Position numbers and translations under genes: made by a program. A stretch of 64,000 nt of DNA. It comes from Paratrimastix pyriformis (taxonomy: Eukaryota; Preaxostyla; Paratrimastigidae). Positions 42,601 through 56,100 of the stretch are shown one piece after another. Location: the NCBI GenBank assembly GCA_027972325.1, contig JAPMOS010000005.1, positions 1 to 64,000 on the forward strand. The letters run 5' to 3'. The notes under the pieces were generated by a model. It was given only the letters and a program-made list of their open reading frames with translations. It was not told the origin of the DNA and made no database searches. How positions within the stretch are numbered: the first letter of the stretch is position 1; every line of letters begins with the position of its first letter.

Positions 42601-45482
42601 CCGCTGGTGCTGCCGGGTCAGCGTCTGCCCACGACACCGCGCCCCACATGGGCACACAGGAAGGGAGGTGAGGACGGGATGAGCTGGGGGGTTGGGGATG
42701 GGGCTGGGGCGGGTTGGGATGGGCTGGGGGGGGTCGGGGGGCACGGGAGGGAGACCTCGACTTGACGCTCCGCGGCGGCCTCGGCGTCGCCGAGGTTCTG
42801 CTTCAGCTCCACCAGCTGCCCCTCCAGGGCACGGATGCGGGCCGCCCTGCCCACACCCAACCCACGGCCAGCAGGCCAAGTCCCAAGGCAAGGCCCACGC
42901 CCAACCCATGGCCAGCACGACAAGCCCCAAGGCCAATACCCGCAGCGCGCACCCCGACCAAGATCGAGTCACGAGCCGCGGTCGGTGTGAGCACGCCGGG
43001 CGAGGAACGGGCGGTGGGCGCAAGAACGGGGCGAGGGACGGGCGAGGCGGGCGGCGGACCGCTGGGTGAGCTGGGTGGTGAGGGCCTCCACCTGGGCCTC
43101 GCGCTGCTGGGCGAGGGCGCCCTGCAGGTGCTCCGCCTCCCCGTGCGCCGCCGCGGCCTCCTGCCGGGCAGCCTCCAGCTGCACCTCCAGACGCTGCCGG
43201 GTCCGGGCGCTCTGCATCGCCCACAGGGAGGCGCGCCAGGACATGAGATGGATGTGGGAGGGACAGGATGGCCTGGCGGGCGTTGGGATGGTGGGCACAT
43301 GGGACGGTGAGCGCATCTGTGACGACGCCGAGGCGCGGGCGGCCCAGCGGGGGTGCGGACGGACCTCGACCTGCAGGGCGGCCACCTCGGCGGCCTTCTC
43401 ATCGAGGGCCCCCTCGAGGCCCCGCACCTGCTGGCGGAGGGCCGCCGCGGCACGTTCCTGGGCGGCGGCCCGGTCGAGGGCCTGCTGCTGGGCGGCGGCG
43501 GTGCCCTCGAGGGCCGTCCGCAGATTGATGACCTCCTCCTCGGCCTCCTCCAGCCGCCCCGCCCGCTCCAGCGCGCTGTGCGCACCCCCGGTGGGGACAG
43601 AGGCAGCCGTGAGGCCGGCGGGGAGCGTCGGGGGGGGGGGGGGGGGGGGGGGGGCATCGGGGGGCGGGGCGACGGACCTGTCCCGCTCGGCCCGGACAGC
43701 CCGCAGGGCGGCCTCGTGCTGCTGGGCGTCGGCCGCGGCGTCGGCGCGCTGCTGGGCCCTGAGGGCCTCCAGGGCCTCGACGTGCTGCTGGGCGGCCTGC
43801 TGCAGGCGGGCGTGCAGGGTGCGCACCTGCACCCGCAGCTGGCCCACCTCGACGGTCGCCTCGAGGGCCCCCGTCGCGGCCGTCATGGTGGTGGTGCTGG
43901 TGGCGGTGGGGGTGGGCGGGACGGGCGGCAGGGGCGGGGAGCCGAGCCGGGCGAGGATGGGCGAGGACGAGAGCAGGGTGGCCGTGAGGGGCGAGGTGCC
44001 CGTCAGGTCGACCTCCTCGGCCCCCCCGCCCTCGCCGCCCACCCGGGGCACCGGGATGGGCACTGCTGCAGTCGCCCCGGGCTGATCCCAACCCGACGGC
44101 GAAAGGATGGGGGCCGATGGCGCGTGCCCATGCCCCAGGAGGGTGGGCCGGGGCAGGGTGGGCCCTGAGGGGGCGGCCGCAGCACCGGGTGGCTCGGCAG
44201 CGGACATCAGGAGGGGGCCGCGCAGCCCCAGGGCCCGCACCGGGATCGGGGCCGCCATCGTGCCGGCAGCCGCGGGGGGCAGGAAGGACCCGCCGCCTCG
44301 GTCGGCCGTGGCTGGGGGCGGGGCCGAGGGGGCTCGGGCGATGGCCCCTGGGCGCGGGGCCTGGGCGGCGGCGGGTGTGGGGGGCGCGAGCATGACCAGG
44401 GGGCCGGGCGGACGGGCCGGCCGGCCGACGGCCCCTCCTCGAAGGGCGGGATCCTCATCGGGCGGTCGCTGCTGCGGTTGGCGGCGCTGGGGGGCGGGGG
44501 CGGCCCCGCGGTCGCTCTGGGCCGAAGAGAACGAGCCGGCCGTGCCCAGGGCGGGCCGGAGGGAGGGCGAGGGCGGCTGGGGCGGCTGCGGCTGCTGGGG
44601 CAGCGAGGGAGGGGTGAGCTGGCCCGCGGCCGTGCGTGAGGAGACCCGCGAAGTGGGGCGGCCATGTGGCTGGCCGTTGGGCTGGGGGGCCGCGGGGGCG
44701 GGCTGCTCGGGGGTGGGAATGGCGAGCGAGGCGGCAGACAGGTCGCCGCTCTCGCCCGCTGCGGGGGCTGGCAGGGACCGGGATGTGGGAGGGGCACCCG
44801 GCATCGGGGGAGCGCCAGCGGAAGCCGGCGTGGAAGCGGGCTGCGCCTGGGCGGGGGGCCCAGCGGGCAGGCCCAGGGCCGGACCCAGAAGGGCCAGCAG
44901 CTGGCTGACGAGGGGGTGCGGGGCAGCGCCGGGCGCCCCGGGGACGGTGCTGTCATCGTGGGCAGCGATAGAGGAGGAGGAGGAAGAAGAAGAGGGGCGG
45001 CCCGGGTGGGGGGCCGTGACCGGGTTTGGCGGCTGGGTCCGGGAGGCGGAGGCCGTTCGGGTGGGCAGCTGGGGGGGCAGCAGGGCGGGCGCGGCGAAGA
45101 TGAAGGAGCCAGAGGAGGCTCCGGTGGGGGTCGGCGGGGCGCTCTTCAGATGACGTAAGGTGGCCAGATTCTGGTCGAGGGCATCAACACGCCTTTGGAG
45201 CTCCGGGACCGAGAGATCGGCAAACTCCGTGATCTGTGAGGAAGCATCGGTGATGGACGTTGGTGTGGGGGACCGTGTTGGCGGCGGAATATTGAGTGGG
45301 GCAGGGTTGGTTCGTTCGGCATGGCCTTCTCGTGGGAAAACTGCGATAGATTGATGAAGGGGAGAACGCGGGACAAGGCAGACCTGATCGTGACGGCTGC
45401 CAGGGACGTTTTCAAAAAACAGAAGGAGAAAAGTGTTTGCAGGTGAACCAAACAAAAAAAAGGAGACCTGTGTACTGGCCAT
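39664..45482 (-). CDS. Large coiled-coil protein with Pro/Ala-rich flanks
   Basis: Probable start ATG 45482 (MASTQ), joined over a GTCTCC intron to VCLVPRSPL; stop TAG 39664. An early helix (SVPELQRRVDALDQNLATLR) is followed by about 350 residues of Pro/Ala/Ser-rich sequence. A long heptad coiled coil then runs through many short exons (about 43900-41080), for example LRVQVRTLHARLQQAAQQH and AQLEALARDDRAQLEAQRA. A second low-complexity region has a Glu run, a Gln run and a PQ run, ending SDFDAFMRAGGS. Introns consistently begin GTCCGC or GTCTGC. The layout fits golgin, centrosomal or nuclear-pore scaffold proteins, but I find no diagnostic domain, so function stays open. The start lies 95 bp from that of FPGS on the other strand. 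Confidence 0.7.
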
Positions 45483-45576
45483 CACCACACCGAGAACCAC
45501 AAGGCCGTGTGAGTTGAACGGCCGGCAGAGCCGAGCGAGACGGCGGACTATAGGCTCTACCCGGTGATCCGGCGGG

Positions 45577-47877
45577 ATGGCTTGCGCGAGAACCTACGAG
45601 GGTGCCCTGCAGCAACTGGGCTCCTTGACGAGCAATCAACAAGCGCTCGCACTCTCCAAGGTGCACTCGCGGGAGAACACTCTTGAGCACATGCAGTCAT
45701 GTCTCACTCGTTTGGGCCTAGATGTTCGTTCTCCGTCTCTTTGTTATCGACCTGTCGTGGTTTGATTAATTTCTATATTTTTTCCCCTGTAGCTGAGCAA
45801 CCTTCCCGTGATCCACGTCGCGGGCACGAAAGGCAAAGGGTCCACCTGTTCTTTCTGCGAGGCAATTCTGCGGAGTCATGGCCTCAAGACGGGGCTATAC
45901 ACATCGCCTCATCTGGTGGATATCCGAGAGCGGTTCAAAATCAATAACAAGATGATCTCGAAGGACACCTTCGCCTCGCTCTTCTGGGACCAGTGGGATC
46001 GGCTCCGCACAAGTGGGGTCTGCGACTTTCTGACAAACAACTTCATTTCCTAATGCCACCCCTCTCCTGGGAGGTGCAGCCCCACGAGGAGATGCCGTCG
46101 TACTTCAAGTTCCTGACCCTGATGGCCTTCAAGCTCTTCGTGGACCAGCGGGTGGACGCGGCCATCGTCGAGGTGGGCATCGGGGGCCGCATCGACGCCA
46201 CCAACGTGGTCCACCCCCACGCCGCAGGTCTGTCGCTCCCCCAGCGATACCCCCCGCCTATCTGCTGGCCACGCTGGTCTGTGGTGGGTGGGTGTTCTCC
46301 GGCCGCCGGGGGGTGGTGTAGGGGTGGCCCGACTGGACCTGGATCACGTGGCCGTGCTGGGCAACACGCTCCCCCTGATCGCCGGTGAGAAGGCCGGCAT
46401 CATGAAGGTCCGCCCCCGCCGCTGCTCCATCTGTCCCTCCCTCGGCTGACTGGGCACTGACACCTTCTGCGTCTGCTCGCTCGTCCTCTCCATCGATGGG
46501 TGCCCGCTCGCCCGGTCGTTCGCCCGCCCGACCCGTCCGTCAAGCCCGACGTTCCGTCGGCCACCGTGGCCCAGAAGAGCGAAGCGCTGGCGGTTCTCGC
46601 AAAGCGGGCCCACGAAGTTGGGGTCTGTCATCCCCTCCGTCGTCCAACCTTCCTTCATACATTCACGTATGCCTTCCTTCACACAATGCCTTCCTCTAGT
46701 CCCCGCTCTACATAATCCCCTCCTTGAAGAACGTCTTCGCAGATCCTCCACGACTCGGTCTGGCCGCCGCAGCCCGCCCATCACCGCCCGCCACCACCGC
46801 CGCCCATCACCTTCCGCCCATCACCGCCCGCCATCACCGCCCGCCACACCACCACCGTCACCCCACCGTCACCACCGTCACCCCACCGCCACCACCGTCA
46901 CCCCACCGTCACCCCACCGCCACCCCGCCACCCGCCACCACCCGCCACCCGCCACCACCCCGCCACCACCCGCCACCACCCGCCACCACCCCGCCACCAC
47001 CCGCCACCACCCCGCCACCACCCCGCCACCCCGCTCCTTTTCACGCGTCACTCTTTGCGTCGTCGCGCACATCATGCATGCAGGTCTGGCGGGGTCTCAT
47101 CAGGACGCGAACGCGGCCCTGGCGGTGGCCCTGACGCAGCTCTTCATGGCCAAGCGAGCCGCCCCGGGCGCGCGACCCTCCGACCTGCTGCCCGCTGAGC
47201 GGATCGAGTGGGACCCGGCTACCCAGAGGCCCCAGTCGGTGGCCTCCCACCTGCCCCTGTACACCCCGCTGGGGCTGCTGCGGACCGCCCTCGAGGAGAC
47301 CACCTTTGCCGGCCGCTGCCAGACCATCCGCCTCGACCGCTACCCGCCATGCGGCGCCGGGCCCGAGGGCACCACCGGGGCGGAGCGCCCGGCCATGACC
47401 CTCTTCCTGGACGGGGCCCACACGCCCGAGAGCATCGCCGCCGGGTTGCGGTGGTTCCTGAGCGCGGCCCGCGGGGGCCCCAACCGCCGCCGCGTCCTGC
47501 TTTTTAACAGCCTCCAGACACGGGATCCGGCGCCCTTGCTGCTCCCTCTCCGGGACGCGGTCGCCGACCCACCCTTCTCGCAGCTCTTTCTGGCGGCCCC
47601 CGCCGGGGACAGCACCCCCGACTGGCAAGACCACCTCCGGGCGCTCTGGTCGGGCACGCCCGCCCCCGAGGGCCGGCCCATCCCACCAGCCACCACATCC
47701 GCGACCGTGGAGGAGGCCTTGACAGAGATCTGTTCCCTCGAACGCCGCTGGAAGGCCGAGGCGATCCAGGCCGGGAATGGCACCCTGCCAGCAGACTTCG
47801 GCGTGGATGTCCTCGTCATCGGCAGCCTCCACCTGGTGGGGGAGGCTCTGAAGGCCCTCCAAGTCAAAGAGGTGTAA
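45577..47877 (+). CDS. FPGS: Folylpolyglutamate synthase
   Basis: Start ATG 45577 (MACARTYEGALQQLGSL), stop TAA 47875. Mur-ligase motifs are in order: VIHVAGTKGKGSTCSF (ATP-binding P-loop), GLYTSPHLVDIRERF (folate family signature), AAIVEVGIGGRIDATN, LDHVAVLGNTLPLIAGEKAGIMK and, in the C-terminal domain, LFLDGAHTPES. The enzyme adds glutamates to tetrahydrofolate in cytosol or mitochondria to retain it and improve cofactor binding. The N-terminus has no obvious targeting peptide. About six exons are seen; the intron before the exon at about 47090 is long and full of CCACC repeats. A short exon encoding the part after GIMK (around 46500-46620, KPDVPSATVAQKSEALAVLA) is likely. Confidence 0.93.
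46770..47035. repeat. CCACC / CACCGTC repeats in an FPGS intron
   Basis: Degenerate CCGCCACCAC and CACCGTCACC units fill most of the intron that ends at about 47083. Pyrimidine-rich on the sense strand, with no coding signal. Confidence 0.8.
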
Positions 47878-48070
47878 GCCGGCACCGGTTCGGCGTCTCG
47901 GCATTCGTTTTGTCGGCGTATTTCGGTTCTGTGTTTCGATTCAAAAAAAGCAGCAGAGCGTTTGTCACCTCTTGGGTTCCAGTTCCTCTCCTCCTCGTCC
48001 TCTTCTCGCGTTTGCGAGGTGAGGTGCCCTCCTCCCGTTCATTTCTTCGGCATTCGCTCGATCAGGCATA

Positions 48071-50163
48071 ATGAACTTCACAGAGCACCACAAACTCGAT
48101 CCCTCTCTGCCCGCGCCCAAAGTGTGCTTCCACGACACAAAGTCATCGATATATGTGACCTCAGACCGGATGCTGATTGGTTGGTTTTTGGGCTTTGTTT
48201 TTCGCTTTTATCGCCCTTTTTTTACCTCCGACAGAACAAGATATCGTGACGGGCCAGTGTCTGGCACAGACCATCCTCCCGCAGCCCGTGGCCCATCTGT
48301 TTTACTGCGGTGGTTCACATTGCGTCCTGGTTTTTCTGAAGGTTTGCACGATCTGGCTCGAGCTGATCTTGGTCATATGAACATTTTCGGGGATGTGCAG
48401 GAGGGGACGATCATGTCCCTGGACGGGGACCACGAGCTGAGGGTTGTGACGACCCGGGGCCCCGTGAAAAGCGAGTTGAAGAAGCCCCTTGCCTGCATCG
48501 CCGCCAGTGGCGCTCCACGTCTCTACTTCGCCCTGGTGGGTGTCCACGACCTCTACGGTCTGCCTCCCTCCTCCCGCTCCCCTCCCTCTCCTCCCTCTCC
48601 CCTCCCAACCACGCCCACACGCGCCTACCCGGTCCAACCTCATTCCTCATCCTTCCATTCCGTGGCCTCGTTGGGGACGGTGTGGGGTTGGCCTGGTGTC
48701 CGGCTGGGGCGGGTGGGGCAGAGGTGGACCTCACCCCAGGCCGCGAGGGCGGCCCGGCCACGCACAGGATGGGGCACCCCAAGGGCATCACCGGCATCGC
48801 GCCCCACCCCAGTCGGCCCCTGGTGGTCTGTCCGGCCGAGCTCCCCCAGGCCCTTCTGACACTCTCTCCCCTCCGCTCCCCGGGTGCCTGGCAGGCGACC
48901 TGCTCTCAGGACGGCCGGATCCGCCTCTGGGAGACGGACGCGCACACCCTCGTGGCCACCCTCGACGGTCCGCCCCCGCCTCCCTTCGTCCCGTGGGTTG
49001 CCCGCCGGCGGCCAAGTCTTCGAGGAGCATGGCATGGCATGGCATGGCATGGCATGGCACGGCACGGCACGGCATGGCATCGCATCGCATGGCCCCGATC
49101 TCGCCTCCTGGGGGTCGCGTCCTGGTCTCTGCAGAGGCGGCCCCGCTGCCCAACGAGAAGAAGATCAAGCGGAATCCCCTACGGGCGATCGCCTGGGCCC
49201 CCGAGGGGACGGCCGCCCCCAGTGACGAGCCCACCGACCGCCCCTCGCTGCTGGTCTCCGTCGATGCGGCCGGCCGGTGCGCCTGCTGGACGGTCCCCGC
49301 CGACCCCGCCCGCGCCACCTTCGCCGGTGGGTCCGCAGGCCGCCCGTGGCCCCTGTCCACCTGCCCAACCCTGCCCAGCCCTGACCACAACTGCTCGCCG
49401 CGCCGACTCGCTGCCCCTGCCTGTCATTCCTTGCCCCTGCCCTGACCCGAGGCTGGCGGCCGTGGTCTTTGGGGCGCAGGGTGCCCGCCAAGGCCGACGG
49501 GCGGGCCCTGGTTGGGGTGGCGGTGGCCCCGAGCCCCGACATGCGGCTGATCCTGTGCTGCGACGACCGGGGGCAGGTCGACCCGTGGCTCTTCGCCCCG
49601 CCCGGGGTGGGCCAGGACGAGCAGGGCACCTTCATGCCCCAGCCCCAGCCCCTCGCCCCCTACGAGGGCTTCCGGAAGGCCGGTCCGTCTTCCTTGCCTG
49701 GCCCCTCCCACCTGGCCTCCCACCTGGCCCCTCCCACCTGGCCCCTCTCCCACCTGGCCCCTCCCACCTGGCCCCTCTCCCACCTGGCCCCTCTCCCCAC
49801 CTGGCCCCTCCCCACCTGGCCCCTCCCACCTGGCCCCTCTCCCCACCTGGCCCCTCCCACCTGGCCCCTCCCACCTGGCCCCTCCTGGCCCCTCCCACCT
49901 GGCCCCTCCCACCTGGCCCCTCCCACCTGGCCCCTCCCCACCTGGCCCTCCCCACTGGTCCTCCCGAGGGCCGCTCATCGACCCGTGGCGGTGCGGGTGA
50001 GCAGACTGGCTGCAGCCCTTCCAGGTGCCCGCCCCGACCCTGCTCAACCACCACGGCGACGCGTACTTCCCCACCCCGCCCGTCATCTTCCAACCCTGCT
50101 CGGGCTTCCTGCTCCCTGCCACCGGGCCAGCCGCCTCCCACCGCCACCTCCGCATCCCGCCCC

Positions 50164-50194
<31 letters not shown>

Positions 50195-53100
50195 CTCTCA
50201 CCACCCCACCCCACCTCCTCTCCTCCACCTCTCCCTCCACCCCACCCCTCCTCTCCCACCCGGGGGAATGACCGCGAGCCGATGGGCTGACGGTTTGGGG
50301 GGCGCCTCTCCTTCTCGCCGTGGGGGCGGCCGCAGGACCCGAGCGGGCTGTACATGCTCAGCCACCCCGCCTTCCCGGGCTCGCTGGCGGCGCCCCTGGC
50401 CAGCCCGCTCGCCCTGCCGGCGCCCTTCTTCGTCGAGGCGACACCCGCCCCCGCCGCCTCGGCCTCGGCCTCGGCCCTGCTGCCCGCCAGCCGGCCAGGC
50501 AGCACCGAGGCGGGCGGCGCCCCGGGGAGCCGCAGCCCCAGCCGCACCAGGGGAGCTTCCTCTACCCGAGCGGCCTCATCCTGGCCGGCCCCAAGGGCCG
50601 CCTGGCCCGGGCCAACCTGGCCACCATGGCCATCGGCCCCGCGGCACCCGAGGAGATGGTCCCGCCCGCCCCCCGGCTGTTCTCACGCCCCGCCCACCTG
50701 TCGCACCCCCCCGCCCCACCGCCTCCTCCCACTCGCCTCCTTCTGTCTTTTCGCATCGTCATCTTCTTCGTGGCCCCGGTGGCATTGGTCGCACCGCTGG
50801 GCAGCACGAGGCCGCATGCCCGCCGGCCGCCGGACGGTCCACCTGACGACCGGCCCCTACCGCTCCCCGCCCCCGCCGCCGCGCTGGCCGCATCGGCCCT
50901 GCCCGCCGCCCCCTCGACCACCGCTGCCGGCCTCGCCGCCCAGGCGGGCGCCCCCAGTGGCCGCCAGTGGTGCGTGGCCCTGGCCCAGGAGGGCCCCGCC
51001 ACCGCGTGGACCCTGGCAACACCCGAGGGGCGCGCCTCACACCGCTGCTGCCCGGTCGGCCCCCCCCACACACACACACACACACACAACTCTATCATCG
51101 TGCGCCCACCTGATTCAGCCGTGCATCATTTGATCGACCCCGCTTGTCCGATTGATCAGTCCTTTGCTTCACACACACACACACACACTCACACACACAC
51201 ACTCATGCCATCCATGAGCACGTGCAGCTCGGAGGGTGGGCGCTCTGGCGCGTACCTCACACGGTCCCTCCCTCAACGCCCCCTACCCAACCCCTCTAGG
51301 CCGTGACGCAGTTCTGCTGTTCGGCTTCCCGCCTGTTGCCCCGGCCGCCCCGGAGGCCCCGGCGGCCCCGGCGAGCAGCGGCGCATCGACGTCGCTCTTC
51401 GGCGCCCCCGCCCCGGCTGCCGCCCCGCCCGCCCCGGCTGAGCCCAGCGCCCGGGTGGCTGCCCTGGGGGCCGAGGGCGAGACCCTGGCCATGCACATCG
51501 TCCCGGGCGCCTACAGCCCGCCCAAGAGCAGCAAGGCGCCCGCCCCCCTGGCCGTCGAGTGGGCCCTGCCCCTGCCCGCACCCTGCAGGCGCATCTTCGC
51601 CACGCCCCTCGGTCCGCAGCGGCCGCTCCAGCCCTCCTCGCCCCGCCCGCCCCGCCCGCCCGCCCCCCCCCCGGTGCCCGGCGGGAGGCGCTCATGCTTG
51701 TTGTTGTTGTTGCGGTGGCGGCGGCGGTGGTGGTGGCGGCGGTGGCGGCGGCTTATGCTGTTTCGTCGGCCCTCGCAGCCTCGGGGCGGTGCCTGCTCTT
51801 CCACGAGGCGGCGGCCCACCGGCTTGTCTGCTCGCGATCCCACCGGCGCCCGCCGGCCGCCCCTGAGGACTACCTGCCGCCCCCCGACCAGGCCCCGGGC
51901 CGCCCCGCACTCGACCTGCTCCCCGACGAGACGCCCCTCCAGGTCTGCCCCCGCCGCCCCCGCCGCTCCCATCCCGGCCCCATCCCGGCCCCATCCCGGC
52001 CCCGCATGCTCGCGCCCCCCCCTCCCCACCCACCCCTGGCCCCCCCCTGTCCGCGGGCCCGGCTGATTGTCCCCCGGCGCGGCTGTTGGTGGGGGCGACG
52101 GGCAGGTTCTCTGGCAGACCGTACCCACGGCCGACGGCGACCCTCTGGCCGCTCAGGCCGCTCCCGCGGCGGGTGCCGAGGTCGGGGCCGGGGCGGGGGT
52201 GCACTTCGGGGCCGTGGTGACGACCCACCGGGTGCTGCTGGTGGACGAGGGGCTGGCCGTCCTGGCCGCCTGTGGGCGCGGCGACCACCCCACCCCCGCG
52301 GCGGGCCGGCTGGGGGCCCAGGTGCCTTTCTTCCTGTCGGCCCTCTGGGTGGGGGCCGCCCTGCTGTACACCACGCCCACCCACGTGCACAGCCTGACCA
52401 TCCAGGGCCAGATGGCCACCCTGGCTGCCCTCCACGCGCCCGGCTCGGGTCCGCAGGCCCACCCAGCGTCGGCAGCCCACCGCTCGGCAGCCCAGCTTGC
52501 CCACCCCTTCCCCCGCGTCCCCTGCGTCCCCTGCGTCCCCCGATGTTCATCACGTGTGGGTGCGGGGGGGCTGCATGCAGTGCTGCTGGCTGCGCTGAAC
52601 GACCGGCTGCTTGTGGCCTCGTACCCGCCCGGGCCGCCGCCCCTGGGGGAGCTGCCGGCCCCCGCCCTGACGGGGCTCCCCTTCGGGCTGCTGCAGCCGC
52701 TGCTGCAGGGCTTCCTGGCCCTGCCGGCCCCCATCCGGGCCAGCCCGCGCGTCCAGCGGTGGCTCGAGACGGCCGTCGCCAGGTCCGCCAGCCCCCCCCC
52801 CGCCCCCCCCGCACCTCACCCCCAAGACCCAGCGTTGCCACGCAAGGGGGGGACGTCATCTGACCATCCTGTGGGCGTGTGTGGGTGGGCAGCTACCGGA
52901 CGGTGATGGTCAGCGCGGCGCTGGTGCGTCCGCTGATCGGCCACGGCCAGGCCCAGCTGGCCCTGGGGGCCCTGGGGGCGGCCCGGGAGGACCCGCTGAC
53001 CCGGCTGGCGGTGCTGCTGGCCGCCCGCCAGTGGGCCCCCGCCACCGAGACGGCCGCCCGCATCCTCAACCCGCCCGCCGGCCAGCCCCCAGCCCCCGGG

Positions 53101-56100
53101 GCGCCCCCAGCCCGGGTGCCGATGGCCCAGGCCCAGGGCGCCCGGCACCTGCTGATGCGGGGCTGCCTGATGGCCGCCCGGGATGGGGCCCTCCAGGAGG
53201 CCCTCGCCATGGCCGCCCTCCTCGGTCCGCCTGCCCGTCCCCATGTCCCCATCGGGGGGCACCACCGCCCCGTCCCCATGTCCCCATCGGGGCCCGGCGC
53301 CGCACTGCCTGCTCTCGCCTGGCCTCGGCTCACGTCTGGCTGCGGGTGGGTGGGCCGGGCAGGGGACCCCGAGGTGGAGGCGGCCTGCCGGGCGCTGCAG
53401 CAGCCGGGTGCGGGCGGGCGGGATGCCCTCCTGGGCCGGCTGGCGGAGCTCGAGCAGGGCCACCACCGGGCCGCAGCCCCCTGGTGCCCCGCCCCCAAGG
53501 GGCCCTACCTCTCGGGCTGGTGCCTGCCCCCTCTCGCGCCCCCGGCCGCCCCGCTGCGCGCCCTGCCGCCCGCCCTCCAAGGTCCGCCATCCCCGCAGAG
53601 CTTTTCTCGCCGAACGCAGCGTTGTGCCCGCCCTCTGCACTCGGCCAAAGTGCCCGAGCAGCAGCATGTTGGTTGGCGGTGGGAGGGTGGGCTGGGTTTT
53701 GGGGGGGCGAGGACCTGACGGCCGGCAAGGTCGGTGTTGGAGGGATTCCTCCTTGGTGGGAGGCGCTGCCTCGGGCTCGTGCGATGCGGGCAACGTTGGC
53801 GGGAATCGAACCGAGATGCTGTGAGATGAGATGCCTTGATATGACTGTGGGGGTACTTGACGGCAGGCCAAACTCCTCGCCGAAGCTCTCTAGCCTGTGC
53901 TTTTGACTCCGTTCCTCTTCCACCCGGGCTGTGGGGAGCCGGGGGCCTTTTCCCCCCGTCTGCCCTGAGCGCCCCGATGGACCGTGTGACCAAGTTGTGC
54001 CCTGGCGCCCCTCATATCACGGGCACACAGCCGCAAAATTATGGGACGTCAGAAAAAAAAAATCAATGGGCGGCGTTCGATCGACATTTGGGTCCCGCCT
54101 GTGCCGCCAAACGATGTTTTCCATCCCCATTCTTGGTTCCCCGGATTGTACGCGCGCTCGATTTCGATTGATCGCACGAGGTTGGGGTTTCAAAAAAAGG
54201 CCTTATCTTTTCATCGGTTTCCCTCCCCGGCTGCCGACTCAGAGGCCGACCCGCTCATGCTCGTTTCCTTCCCTTTGCCGACCGACATCCCGTTCCGCAG
54301 GGGGCGTGCCGGCCTACGTGCCGGCGGTGTTCGACATGCGGGTCGTGCAGACGAGCGTCGGGGGTGCCGGCAGCCCGGGGCCGCTGGGTGTGGCGCCCCT
54401 GCTGGGGGCCCACGCCGACTGGCGCGTCTGGTTCGGGGGCGTCCCCACCTACCCCGACGGGGCCCTCGCCAGGCCGCGCCCCGCCCCCGGCCGGCCGGCC
54501 CCCATGCAGGGCGCCCCCACTACCCCAGCCGGGGCGGCGACGTGCCCAACCACACCGTCGTCCTCGCCCCCGCCCACAGCCCGGTCCGCCTCACCCCCTG
54601 GCGCCACCCGCCCCACCGCGACCGCGACCGGGCTTGATGCGACCGGGCTTGACGACCCGCTGGTTGTTGCGGCTGCGGGCTGGACGGCGGGGCTTCGGGG
54701 GTGGGCGTGTGCAGGGTGCAGTCGCCGCCGCTGCGGTTCGAGTCGGACGAGGGCGACGCGGGCCGGGCGACCCCCATGCCCCCGCCCCCGCCCCAGACGC
54801 CCTCGGCCACGGCCACGGCCCTGTCGGCTGCCCGGGGCGGCGCGGGCCCAGCCGGCCCCGAGGCCCAGTCCCGCACCCCGATGCAGCCCCCGGCCGGGCA
54901 GCACCAGCCCCAGGCGGCCGGCGAGGGGGCCGGCGCCGCTGCTGCCGAGGAGAAGAAGCCGCCGCCCCGGCCGGCAACCAGCGCCGACGACATCTGTCCG
55001 CCCCGGCGCCCGTCCTCCTGCCCCCGCCTCAGCCGTTTTCTGTTGCCCCACATCGGCTCACCTTTGGCGGCGGCGTGGGGGACGGCGGGGGGGACGGCGG
55101 GCTGGACGGCGGGGGGGACGCCATGGCCATGGCGGGGGCGCAGTCTCGGCGGATCTCTTCGGCGACGAGGTCCTCCCAAAGTCCGCCCGCCCTCCCCGGC
55201 CCCGCCCCGACCATCCCATCCACCTCCCATCCCCATCCCCATCCCCGTCCACTCCATGCCGTGCCGTTTCGTTCACCTCTCCGTCCCCGCGTGTTGCTGC
55301 GCCGCCCTGCCTGACCTCTTGCCGTGCCGTGCCGTGCCATGCCGTGCCGTGCCGTCTGGGGGCCGGATGTGGGCGTGCAGGAAGAAAGGCTTCAAGATCA
55401 CCTTCAAGAGCAGTATGACCGAGCCCGGCGCCGCCCCCTCGGGCGCCCCGACCGCCTTCGGGGGGTCCCCGACCTCTCCCGGCCCGTCCACGGGGGCCGC
55501 CACCACGGGGGCCGCCTCGACGCCCGGCAGCAGCGGGCCCACGACCCCCCAGCGGCTGGGCTTCGATCTGGAGGAGGAGCTCCTCAAGGAGGGAGCCATC
55601 GCGGCCCCCTCACAGGGCGCCCGCAGACGGTCCGCCCGCCCCCCGGCTGTGGCGCCTCATGTCATGCCCAGATCGGGCCCTGGTCACCATCACGGCCATC
55701 ATCACGGCCATCATCACGGCCATCACCACGGCCATCGGTCATCCCCGCCGTCATCCGCATCATTGTTGCTGTCTGTGGCGGTGGTGGTCCCTTGGGTGGG
55801 CGCGGCAGGGGCCACGGGCCGCACGGGTCCGTCAGCGGGGGCAGCAGCGGGGCCCCGGCGACCTCGCTCTTCGCGGGCGGGACGAGCCTCTTCGGGGCCG
55901 CCCCACCGGCCGCCTCCGCCCCGCCCGCCTCGGCCTCGACCGGGCCCGCCCCGTCCCCGCCCCCACCCCCGCCCCCGGCCCAGGCCCAGGCAGCAGCCCA
56001 CGAGCCCAAGGTGGTGGCGATGGACGTCTCGGGTCCGCGGACCCCCGCCGAGGCAGCCCCGGCCACCCGCCTGCCCGCGGCGGCGCCCCTGGACACGCCG

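Noticed and set aside
53780-53850. Minus-strand tRNA gene in a TWD40-2 intron
   Set aside because: The B box is perfect, but the T stem has mismatches and no acceptor stem or A box pairs with it.
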